Assembly: GCA_013389125.1 (NCBI GenBank)
Contig: JACADX010000245.1
Location: forward strand, 1 to 10,999
Origin: Parvularculaceae bacterium
GTDB taxonomy: Bacteria; Pseudomonadota; Alphaproteobacteria; Caulobacterales; Parvularculaceae
Direction: 5' to 3'
Length of the DNA: 10,999 bases
Each line of letters starts with the position of its first letter. Position 1 is the first letter of the stretch. Both the position numbers and the translations under genes were made by a program. The notes beneath the pieces were generated by a model, which did not search any database, was not told the DNA's origin, and saw nothing but the letters and a program-made list of their open reading frames with translations. This document shows, piece by piece, positions 1 to 6,650 of this stretch.

Positions 1-1
1 C

Positions 2-346
2 CTTCCGTCGACGCAAGGAATCGCGCTGCTCTGCGACGGGCGCATTGCTCTGCATACGGACTCTTGTGCGGGAGACAGAAGCGGCTGCGGGCCGAATGCG
101 GTCACCGACAATGAAATCGTCGTCGCCTTCGCCGCCGCCGACATCGACGCCGCTTAGCCGGCGATTCAGGCCACGGGAAGCGGCTACGCCGTCGTATTCG
201 CGTGCAAGGCGGGCCTTGGCGCCTGCATGCGCTCGCCGGACGGCCGCCTCCAGTTCGCGGGCTACGGGCTCGCCTGCAAGGACCAGACGGAATGCAACCG
301 CCTCGTCATCGATTTGTCGTCCTTGCTGGCCGCGGCGGTTGAATGA
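2..346 (+). pseudogene. C-terminal part of a cysteine-rich protein of unknown function, interrupted by an in-frame TAG
   Basis: I do not recognise the family. Frame 2 is open from the window edge to TAG at 155-157, then continues in the same frame for 62 more codons to TGA at 344-346. Both halves look coding: G/C-ending codons dominate and composition is balanced. Cysteines come in spaced pairs in both halves (DSCAGDRSGCG before the TAG; ACKAGLGAC and ACKDQTEC after it), suggesting one disulfide-bonded, probably exported domain rather than two genes. No ATG, GTG or TTG lies close after the TAG that would restore the second half, so independent translation is unlikely. CAG (Gln) would be the simplest ancestral codon at 155. 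The 5' end lies outside the window, so a signal peptide cannot be checked. It converges on glpX. Alternatives are a decayed gene, a base-call error, or amber read-through. Confidence 0.5.
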
Positions 347-524
347 CGCTTCCGCCGGCGGCGCATCGGCGCGTCCTGGCGATGGCGTCGGGCCGCGCGT
401 GGAGCGTTGTTGACCCTTCCGCCGCGCGACAGCCCGTTCCTCTCAGCTTTCGGCCTCCTTGCCGCAAACGCGGCGCGATCGCGCGCCGGGCGCAAGGACG
501 AAGACCGCACTTGCTCGAACAAGA

Positions 525-543
525 GGCGCCGGAATAATGCGCC
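525..543 (-). terminator. Weak hairpin just after glpX, possible terminator
   Basis: On the minus strand, a few bases after the glpX stop, GGCGC (543-539) can pair with GCGCC (529-525) across a 9-base loop. The sequence TCTTGTT follows, which is only a weak T-rich tail. The position, between the convergent ends of glpX and the cysteine-rich gene, suits a terminator, but the stem is only 5 bp. The rest of the 347-546 gap shows nothing I can support. Confidence 0.25.
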
Positions 544-546
544 GGC

Positions 547-1503
547 CTACCGTCTTGTCCGCGCGCGGATGGTGCGGATGGTGCCGGTTTTCGAGCGCAT
601 GACGACGGTGTGCGTCGTGACGTGCCCCGGCTCCCACTTGACGCCGTCGAGCATCGTGCCGTTGGTGACGCCGGTCGCCGCGAAGAAAACGTCGCCGCCG
701 CAAAGGTCCATAAGGCCGTATTTGCGGTTGAGGTCCTTGATTCCGGCGCGCGCCGCGCGCGCCTTCTCGTCGTCATTGCGGAAGACGAGCCGTCCTTGCA
801 TCTGGCCGCCGACGCAGCGGAGCGCCGCGGCGGCGAGGACGCCCTCGGGCGCGCCGCCCTGTCCGAGATAAAGGTCGATTCCGGTCGCGGGCTCGGTCGT
901 ATGGAAGACGCCGGCGACGTCCCCGTCGGGGATGAGGATGATCCGCGCGCCGACTTTTCGCGCACCCTCGATGATGTGCTTGTGGCGGTCGCGGTCAAGG
1001 ACGCAGAGCGTGATGTCCGACGGCTGGACGCGCTTTGCTTTCGCAAGTTCGCGGATGTTGTCTTCGACCGAGGCGTCAAGATCGACGACGCCGTCCGGAT
1101 AACCGGGGCCGACCGCGATCTTGTCCATATAGGTGTCCGGCGCGTGGAGCATCGTCCCCGCCGTCGCCATGGCGACGACGGCGAGCGCGTTGCCCATGCC
1201 TTTCGCGGTGAGGTCCGTCCCCTCAAGCGGATCAAGCGCGATGTCGACCTTCGGACCCTTTTTCGTTCCGACCTTTTCGCCGATGTAAAGCATCGGCGCC
1301 TCGTCGCGTTCGCCTTCGCCGATGACGACCGTCCCGTCGATATCGAGCTTGTTGAGCGCCTCGCGCAGCGCCGCGACCGCCGCCTCGTCGGCGCCGTTCT
1401 TGTCGCCCCGGCCGATCATTTTCGAGGCCGCGACCGCCGCCGCTTCGGTGCAGCGCCCAATCTCCATGGTGAGAATGCGGTCGAGGAATTCGAGGTCGGC
1501 CAT
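547..1503 (-). CDS. glpX: Class II fructose-1,6-bisphosphatase GlpX
   Basis: Hydrolyses fructose 1,6-bisphosphate to fructose 6-phosphate and phosphate, a cytoplasmic, divalent-metal-dependent step of gluconeogenesis; in autotrophs it can also serve the Calvin cycle. The 318-residue product is of normal family length. Metal and substrate motifs are visible: GRGDKNGAD near 31-39, IGEGERDEAPM at 61-71, DPLEGTDLTAKG at 91-102 and GGAPEG at 216-221. The ATG at 1503 follows a good ribosome site (AGGGAGA, about 7 bases upstream). It is the last gene of the minus-strand series, 61 bases after the acyltransferase stop. It ends with TAG. The frame beyond that TAG is Arg-rich and unlike protein, so I take it as the true end. 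In related bacteria glpX commonly follows an aminotransferase and homoserine dehydrogenase. The family assignment is very secure. Confidence 0.96.
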   Translation of the reverse strand: MADLEFLDRILTMEIGRCTEAAAVAASKMIGRGDKNGADEAAVAALREALNKLDIDGTVVIGEGERDEAPMLYIGEKVGTKKGPKVDIALDPLEGTDLTAKGMGNALAVVAMATAGTMLHAPDTYMDKIAVGPGYPDGVVDLDASVEDNIRELAKAKRVQPSDITLCVLDRDRHKHIIEGARKVGARIILIPDGDVAGVFHTTEPATGIDLYLGQGGAPEGVLAAAALRCVGGQMQGRLVFRNDDEKARAARAGIKDLNRKYGLMDLCGGDVFFAATGVTNGTMLDGVKWEPGHVTTHTVVMRSKTGTIRTIRARTRR

Positions 1504-1564
1504 CGGTGTCTCCCTGTTTCGATCCTTGCAAGCGGAAGCGGAGCCTTATGTCAATGCGGCGCCG

Positions 1565-2680
1565 TCACGACCCGATCAGAAAGCGGGCCCACTTCCCGAG
1601 CAGGCGTTTCATCCCCATGCTGATCAACATGGAGACGCCGAGCCCGGCCGCGAAAAGCCCCAAGCCGAGGCCGAAGGCCTCCAGGACGTCGTCCGGCTGA
1701 CCGAAATAGGCTCTGAACGTGCGTCCCGCGATCGCGATCACCGACACATGCATGAAATAGGTCGGAAACGAATGCGTCGCGATCGGGGCGAGCCAGCGGG
1801 TTTGGCGCTCGCGTCCCCGAAGCAGGTCGAGGACGAACAGGCCGAGCGAAATCTTCTGCGCATAATACGCGCTTTCGCGAAGCGAAACGGGGCCCGCCAT
1901 GTCGATATCGGCGGCGAACAGCCCGCCAAGCGCCGCCGACGCAGCGAAGAACGTAAGGAGAAGGGCGCCTCGGCGCTTCCGGATCGCCGCCGCCGCGGCC
2001 GCGTAATCGGCGCCGATCAGCATGCCGAGCGAATAGGCGCCGAGAAAATACACGAAAGACTGGGCGCTGACGGTCGAGCCGGTCCTCGTCACGACAAGAG
2101 GCGCGACAATTAGAAGTATGAGGAAGGGCAGCCTGCTGCGATCCTTGAGGAGCCGGTCGATCAGGGGCGTTGCGAGGTAAAGGCCGAAAAGAATCGGGAG
2201 GTACCAGAACTGGAAGCTGCCTGATCCCGTAACCAGCGCGGCGGCCGCATGCGCGAGGTAGCTCCAAATGCTCTGCTCAACGAGGAACAGACCCCTGCCG
2301 GCGCGCCATTCGAACGCTTCAAGGAGAAGCGTCATGAAGACATAAGGCGCGACGACGCTGCCGACTTTGGCGGAATAGAAATGGCGAACGCCCTTCGCAC
2401 GCAGGGCGATCGGGTAAAGCAGTCCCGAAATCAGCGCGAAGTAGAGCGTCCCGCCGTGAAACAGCGCCTGCACGGCCGAGTTCATGGCGATGAGAGGCGG
2501 CGTCGCCATAACCTCCGCCGGCGCGATGTTAACGCCGAAACTCAGGGCGTGAACGGCGACGATTGAGATGATGGCGAAGGCGCGAAAGGCGTGAAGATGG
2601 TAAATTCGCGCGACAGCCGCGGGGGCGCGTTCCGACCCGTGTTCGCCGACATCCGCTGCGAGCAGCCTGAAAGATCCCAT
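1565..2680 (-). CDS. Acyltransferase-3 family integral membrane protein
   Basis: Members of this family transfer acyl groups, often acetyl or succinyl, onto sugars, glycans or lipids at the inner membrane; the substrate here cannot be told. The 371-residue product is mostly hydrophobic, with roughly ten likely membrane helices. The family R-x10-H motif is present as Arg33 and His44 in the first helix region. FWYLPILFGLYLATPL (158-172) and HSFPTYFMH (303-311) also match the family's conserved central and C-terminal segments. I chose ATG 2680: the frame stays open to 2878, but those extra 66 residues are Arg-rich and non-protein-like, and start overlapping the aminotransferase. No strong ribosome site is visible at 2680, so the start is uncertain. 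It lies between alaC and glpX, where homoserine dehydrogenase is often found, which suggests insertion or replacement. Its function is probably unrelated to its neighbours' metabolism. Confidence 0.88.
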   Translation of the reverse strand: MGSFRLLAADVGEHGSERAPAAVARIYHLHAFRAFAIISIVAVHALSFGVNIAPAEVMATPPLIAMNSAVQALFHGGTLYFALISGLLYPIALRAKGVRHFYSAKVGSVVAPYVFMTLLLEAFEWRAGRGLFLVEQSIWSYLAHAAAALVTGSGSFQFWYLPILFGLYLATPLIDRLLKDRSRLPFLILLIVAPLVVTRTGSTVSAQSFVYFLGAYSLGMLIGADYAAAAAAIRKRRGALLLTFFAASAALGGLFAADIDMAGPVSLRESAYYAQKISLGLFVLDLLRGRERQTRWLAPIATHSFPTYFMHVSVIAIAGRTFRAYFGQPDDVLEAFGLGLGLFAAGLGVSMLISMGMKRLLGKWARFLIGS

Positions 2681-2855
2681 AACGCTAGACAACTCAACGT
2701 GCTCCGGTCGCCGAACGCGGGCGCGCCGGCGGCGAGGCCTCCGACGAACCGAAACATTCCTGCACGGAACGCGCCAGATTGCGATGCGCCCGCGTTCCCG
2801 CCGCGGCGCGTAATGATGTTCGAAGTCCCGCGTTCGCGGTTCATGCCGCGTCGCG

Positions 2856-4049
2856 CTAGGCCGCGTTCCGCCGCGCAAACAGCTTTTTCACGTTGCGAGC
2901 GGCCTGACGGATGCGCTGCTCGTTTTCGACGAGGCCGATGCGGATGAACCCCTCGCCGTGCTCGCCGAAACCAAGGCCAGGCGCTACGGCGACGCCCGCC
3001 TCCTCAATCAGCGTCTTGGCGAATCCGACGGAGCCGAGCCCGCGATACTCCTCCGGGATCGGGGTCCATGCGAACATCGAGGCCGGCGGCGCCGGGATTT
3101 TCCAGCCGACGCCGGCGAAGCTTTCGATAAGCGCGTTGCGCCGCGACCTGTAGATCGCGCGGATCTCGTCGACGCAGTCCTGCGGGCCGTCGAGCGCGGC
3201 GGACGCCGCGACCTGGATCGGCGTGAAGGCGCCGTAGTCGAGATAGGATTTGACGCGCGCGAGCGCCGCGATCAGCCGCTCGTTTCCGACGGCCATGCCG
3301 ACGCGGAAGCCCGCCATCGCATAGGTCTTCGACAGCGAGTTGACTTCGACCGCGATGTCCCTCGCGCCTTGAACCTTGAGGATCGACGGCGGCGGCTCGG
3401 CGCCGAAATAGATCTCCGAATAAGCAAGATCGGAGAGGATCCAGATGTCGTGCTTCTTCGCGAGCGCGACGGCGTCCTTGTAAAAGTCGAGCCCGACGAC
3501 CTGCGCGGTCGGGTTCGAGGGATAGTTCAGCACCATCGCCGTCGGCTTCGGCGTCAGATGCGCGATCGCGCGTCCAATGCCTGAAAGATAGGCTTCCGGC
3601 GACGGCGCCGGCACGGCGCGAATGACGCCGCCGGCGATGATGAATCCATAAGCGTGGATCGGATAGGCCGGGTCGGGCGCGAGGATCACGTCGCCCGGCG
3701 CCGTGATCGCCTGCGCGAGATTGGCGAACCCCTCTTTCGAGCCGAGCGTCGCGATCACCTCCGTTGACGGATCAAGCGTCACGTCGAAACGCCGTTCATA
3801 ATAGCGGGCGATCGAGCGCCTCAGGCCCGCCACGCCTTTCGACGCCGAGTAGCGGTTGGTGCGCGGCTTTCTCGCCGTTTCGACGAGCTTTTCAATGATG
3901 TGCGGCGGGGTCTCCATGTCGGGATTGCCCATGCCGAAATCGATGACGTCGCGGCCGGCGGCCCGAAGGCGCGCCTTCAAGGCGTTCACCTCCTCAAAGA
4001 CGTAAGGCGGCAGTCGCTTGATCCGGTAGAACTCTTCAGGGGACGGCAT
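2856..4049 (-). CDS. alaC: AlaC-type PLP-dependent aminotransferase (fold type I)
   Basis: Closest by memory to E. coli AlaC, a glutamate-pyruvate aminotransferase. Alphaproteobacterial copies are often labelled LL-diaminopimelate aminotransferase, so the substrate should be taken as alanine/glutamate-like but unproven. The 397-residue, full-length protein opens with the family signature IKRLPPYVF (10-18). PLP and substrate residues are visible: SNPTAQ (178-183) with Asn179, Asp207 and Tyr210 in SDLAY, the Schiff-base Lys241 in SLSKTYAMAGFRVG, and the carboxylate-binding Arg370. Only two bases separate its ATG from the TAG of the lipoprotein gene, so the two are almost certainly cotranscribed and perhaps translationally coupled; GAGGAAG lies about 13 bases upstream, slightly far for a ribosome site. 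The terminal TAG is followed in frame by TGA five codons later, so reading through would add only five residues. Confidence 0.93.
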   Translation of the reverse strand: MPSPEEFYRIKRLPPYVFEEVNALKARLRAAGRDVIDFGMGNPDMETPPHIIEKLVETARKPRTNRYSASKGVAGLRRSIARYYERRFDVTLDPSTEVIATLGSKEGFANLAQAITAPGDVILAPDPAYPIHAYGFIIAGGVIRAVPAPSPEAYLSGIGRAIAHLTPKPTAMVLNYPSNPTAQVVGLDFYKDAVALAKKHDIWILSDLAYSEIYFGAEPPPSILKVQGARDIAVEVNSLSKTYAMAGFRVGMAVGNERLIAALARVKSYLDYGAFTPIQVAASAALDGPQDCVDEIRAIYRSRRNALIESFAGVGWKIPAPPASMFAWTPIPEEYRGLGSVGFAKTLIEEAGVAVAPGLGFGEHGEGFIRIGLVENEQRIRQAARNVKKLFARRNAA

Positions 4050-4051
4050 TT

Positions 4052-4513
4052 CTAGTCGGTTTCTTCCTCGACGTCGCGCTTGTCCTCCACATCCCGCAAC
4101 GGCAGTCCGCGTTCGCGCCGCGCCAGCGCGTCGTCCCTGGCGAGCGCGTCTTCAAGAGCCTCGCGCGCCGTCTCGATCGAGGCGTCGCGTTCGGCGGCGG
4201 CGAGGTGCTTGTCGGCTTCGATCGCTTCGTTCAGCGCATCGCGCTCGGCGAGCAGCGCCGCCTCCATGGCGCTTCGTTCCGGTGCAGCGATCCCTTCGGG
4301 CGTTTTTTGAGGCTGCTCAGAGAGGTTCGGGAATCCGCCGGCGCTTTCGTCCTGGTAAGCTTCGATGCGCGCGGCGATCGCCGGATTGACCGGCTGCCCT
4401 TTCGCAAGCTCTTCATATTTCACGATGCCCGGCGGCGCAAAGCGCTTCAGGCCGCCGGAACAGCCGGCGGCGGCGAGCATGGCGATCGCGAGAAGATAGG
4501 CTTTACCCGTCAC
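4052..4513 (-). CDS. Small predicted lipoprotein upstream of alaC
   Basis: The 153-residue product has a lipoprotein signal: positive N terminus (MTGK), hydrophobic stretch and lipobox AAGC with Cys18 as the predicted lipidation site. The residues after Cys18 (SGG) do not suggest inner-membrane retention. A proline/glycine-containing segment follows (APPGIVKYEEL, then GGFPNLSEQP at 59-68), recalling the short FPNLS-type motif seen in small alphaproteobacterial envelope proteins. Residues about 78-136 are Ala/Glu/Arg/Asp-rich and probably form a long helix or coiled coil; the tail is acidic. Its function is unknown. The start is a GTG at 4513, directly after a promoter-like CCTTATAGG, so the transcript may be nearly leaderless. 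It is divergent from phaC and two bases ahead of alaC. The gene and lipobox are well supported; the family name is not. Confidence 0.85.
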   Translation of the reverse strand: MTGKAYLLAIAMLAAAGCSGGLKRFAPPGIVKYEELAKGQPVNPAIAARIEAYQDESAGGFPNLSEQPQKTPEGIAAPERSAMEAALLAERDALNEAIEADKHLAAAERDASIETAREALEDALARDDALARRERGLPLRDVEDKRDVEEETD

Positions 4514-4521
4514 AAACCCGC

Positions 4522-4530
4522 CCTATAAGG
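4522..4530. promoter_or_regulatory. Shared -10-like element between the lipoprotein gene and phaC
   Basis: CCTATAAGG on the + strand reads CCTTATAGG on the minus strand. Each strand holds a TATA-type -10 hexamer (TATAAG toward phaC, TATAGG toward the lipoprotein gene). On the minus strand it ends only about 8 bases before the GTG at 4513, predicting a start site within a few bases of the start codon. I see no convincing -35 on either side. The same 9-mer occurs before the MFS gene at 6619-6627. Confidence 0.35.
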
Positions 4531-4562
4531 TTTCGACCTTCACCTAACCGCGAACCGACCCC

Positions 4563-4772
4563 ATGACGCAAGCCGACATGTAGAGCGAAACAAGGAAACG
4601 CCCGCGCAAAAAGGCCGCAAGCGAGCCGGCGAGCGCGAAGAAGGCCGAGGACACGCCGACTTCCGCGCCGCCGTCCGAGGCAAAGGGCGGCGGCGAAGGC
4701 GGCAAAGCCCTCATCGAGGATTTCGACGCGCTCTCGGAATACCTCGTCGACGTCACGGGCGCCGGCCAGCAG
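4563..4772 (+). other. In-frame N-terminal extension of phaC, broken by TAG at 4581-4583
   Basis: ATGs at 4563 and 4578 are in the phaC frame, but TAG lies at 4581-4583, immediately after the second. From 4584 to the first usable start (GTG 4773) the frame is open for 63 codons with strongly G/C-ending codons. It encodes a Lys/Ala/Glu-rich stretch starting SETRKRPRKKA, then the amphipathic segment ALIEDFDALSEYLVDVTG. PhaC proteins usually have a variable basic or Ala-rich N terminus followed by such a helix, so this looks like genuine phaC coding sequence cut off from its start. No ATG, GTG or TTG occurs between 4584 and 4769. Either translation begins at GTG 4770/4773 and loses this segment, or the TAG is an error, a mutation or read through. 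Confidence 0.5.
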
Positions 4773-6500
4773 GTGGTGCGTGAATTCTTTGTCAAGAATG
4801 CTGACGCCATGAAGTTCGCGGCCTCGCCGAAATCCGCCGATCCCTTGAATATCGGCGAAGCCTATCAGGAAATGGTGGCGGCGATGGCGGCGGACCCCGG
4901 CACGGTCATGCAGCGCCAGTTCAACCTCTGGGGCGACTACGCCAAGCTGATGGCGACGATGGGACGCCGCATGACGGGCGAAGCGGTCAAGCCCGCGATC
5001 GAGCCTGAACCCGGCGACAAGCGCTTCCAGCACCCGGCCTGGCGCGAAAATCCGATGCTCGACTTCGTCAAGCAGTCATACCTCACTTACGCCAAATGGC
5101 TCCGGACGACGGTGCACCAGCTAGAAGGCATGGACGAGCACGACAAGAAGAAAGCCGAGTTCTACACCCAGCAATTCATCGACGCGATCGCGCCCACGAA
5201 TTTCCCGGTCCTTAATCCCGAGGTCGTCGAAGCGACGATCGAATCGAAGGGAGAAAACATCCTCAAGGGGATGAAGAACCTGCTTGAAGATCTCGACCGC
5301 GGCGACGGCAGCCTCGCGATAAGGCAGGCCGACCTCGAGCATTTCAAGCTCGGCGTCAACATCGCGACGACGCCCGGCAAGGTGATCTATCAAAACGCGA
5401 TCATGCAGGTGATCCAATACGATCCGATGACGGAAATGGTCGCGAAACGCCCTCTCCTTATCTTTCCGCCGTGGATCAACAAATTCTACATTCTCGACTT
5501 GCAGCCGGCGAACTCCTTCATCCGCTGGATGGTCGAGCAAGGCCGGACCGTGTTCGTCGTGTCGTGGGTCAATCCTGGACCGGAGCTTGGGCGCAAGACC
5601 TTTGAAGACTACGTCAAGGAAGGCTGCTTCGAGGCGCTCGACGCCGTCAGACTTGCGACCGGCGAAACGGAAGTCGACGCGATCGGCTACTGCATCGGCG
5701 GGACGATGCTCGCGACGGCGCTCGCCTTGATGGCGAAGCGCGGCGACCGTCGCATCCGTTCAGCGACGTTTTTCACGGCGCAAGCCGACTTCAAGGAGTC
5801 GGGCGACCTCCTGCTATTCGTCGACGACGAACAGCTCGACGCCATCGAAAAGCAGATGGACGCCGCTGGCGGCGTCCTGGAGGGTCGCGCCATGGCGACG
5901 ACCTTCAACATGCTGCGCTCGAACGATCTTATCTGGTCCTTCGTCATCGACAACTACATGAAGGGCAAGGACCCGGCGAAGTTCGATCTCCTCTACTGGA
6001 ATTCCGACGCGACGCGGATGCCGAAGAACGTGCACCTCTTCTATCTCCGCGAGTTCTATCAGCATAACCGCCTCGCAAAGGGCGAGATGGTCATTGACGG
6101 CGAGCGCCTCGATCTCGGCGAGGTCGACATTCCGATCTTCATGCAAGCGGGCGAGACCGATCACATCGCGCCGCACAATTCCGTCTACAGAACGGCGCGG
6201 CTTTTCGCGTCGAAGGACAAGGCGGACGTCACCTACATGCTCGCAGGATCCGGCCACATCGCGGGCGTCGTCAATCATCCCGACCGGAAGAAATACCACC
6301 ACTCGATCAACGAGGCGCTGCCGGCGACGGTCGAGGAGTGGAAAGCCGGCGCCAAGCGGCGCCCGGGGTCCTGGTGGCCCTATTGGATGGAGTGGCTCAA
6401 CAAGGTCTCGCCGGGCAAAGTCCCGGCGCGCCGCCCGGGCGACGGCGCGCTCGCGCCGATCGAAGACGCGCCCGGAAGCTATGTGAAGGTGAAGGCCTGA
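4773..6500 (+). CDS. phaC: Class I poly(3-hydroxyalkanoate) synthase
   Basis: Polymerises (R)-3-hydroxyacyl-CoA into polyhydroxyalkanoate at the surface of storage granules, releasing CoA. Numbering from GTG 4773 (575 residues), the alpha/beta-hydrolase-like catalytic domain holds the modified lipase box GYCIGGT with nucleophile Cys307, Asp463 in ETDHIAP and His495 in GSGHIAG. The N-terminal PhaC domain precedes it, including PLLIFPPWINKFYI (227-240). The conserved WWPYWMEWL (534-542) lies near the C terminus. With the upstream extension the protein would be about 640 residues, close to typical class I synthases with a long N-terminal tail. The start is doubtful: GTG 4773 (or GTG 4770) is the first available codon after an in-frame TAG and has no clear ribosome site. 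It is divergent from the lipoprotein gene. No phaA, phaB or phasin gene is in the window. Function is secure; the 5' end is not. Confidence 0.93.
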   Translation: MVREFFVKNADAMKFAASPKSADPLNIGEAYQEMVAAMAADPGTVMQRQFNLWGDYAKLMATMGRRMTGEAVKPAIEPEPGDKRFQHPAWRENPMLDFVKQSYLTYAKWLRTTVHQLEGMDEHDKKKAEFYTQQFIDAIAPTNFPVLNPEVVEATIESKGENILKGMKNLLEDLDRGDGSLAIRQADLEHFKLGVNIATTPGKVIYQNAIMQVIQYDPMTEMVAKRPLLIFPPWINKFYILDLQPANSFIRWMVEQGRTVFVVSWVNPGPELGRKTFEDYVKEGCFEALDAVRLATGETEVDAIGYCIGGTMLATALALMAKRGDRRIRSATFFTAQADFKESGDLLLFVDDEQLDAIEKQMDAAGGVLEGRAMATTFNMLRSNDLIWSFVIDNYMKGKDPAKFDLLYWNSDATRMPKNVHLFYLREFYQHNRLAKGEMVIDGERLDLGEVDIPIFMQAGETDHIAPHNSVYRTARLFASKDKADVTYMLAGSGHIAGVVNHPDRKKYHHSINEALPATVEEWKAGAKRRPGSWWPYWMEWLNKVSPGKVPARRPGDGALAPIEDAPGSYVKVKA

Positions 6501-6618
6501 CGGTCGGCGAGCCGGTCGGCGCGATCCTCGCCCCCGTTCGTTGACGTTGAAGCGCAAGACGCGCCGACGGGGAACGGCTTTCGCGGCGGCCTTGCGCATA
6601 GCCAACGCGCCCGGCGTC

Positions 6619-6627
6619 CCTTATAGG
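6619..6627 (+). promoter_or_regulatory. -10-like element before the MFS exporter gene
   Basis: CCTTATAGG, identical to the minus-strand reading of 4530-4522, lies 23 bases before the MFS start ATG. A start site about 7 bases further on would leave a leader of some 17 bases, which contains the perfect 10-bp palindrome GCGGCGCCGC (6631-6640) but no ribosome site. No good -35 is seen. The remainder of the phaC-MFS gap (6501-6618) shows nothing I can support. Confidence 0.35.
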
Positions 6628-6650
6628 CTGGCGGCGCCGCGCCCGTCTCC

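Noticed and set aside
262..549. Read-through extension of glpX past its TAG, about 95 open codons
   Set aside because: The extension is Arg/Ala-rich without protein-like patterns, overlaps the cysteine-rich gene on the other strand, and GlpX is already full length at the TAG.
610..1623. Long + strand ORF (337 codons) opposite glpX
   Set aside because: It is the antisense shadow of a certain gene. High GC keeps opposite frames open, and its Arg/Asp-rich composition is not protein-like.
2681..2878. Earlier ATG (2878) for the acyltransferase
   Set aside because: The added 66 residues are Arg-rich with no domain character and overlap the aminotransferase end; the family N terminus with R-x10-H fits ATG 2680.
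5121..6605. Minus-strand ORFs opposite phaC (139 and 263 codons)
   Set aside because: They are shadows of phaC, with Arg/Asp/Val-heavy composition and no recognisable motifs.
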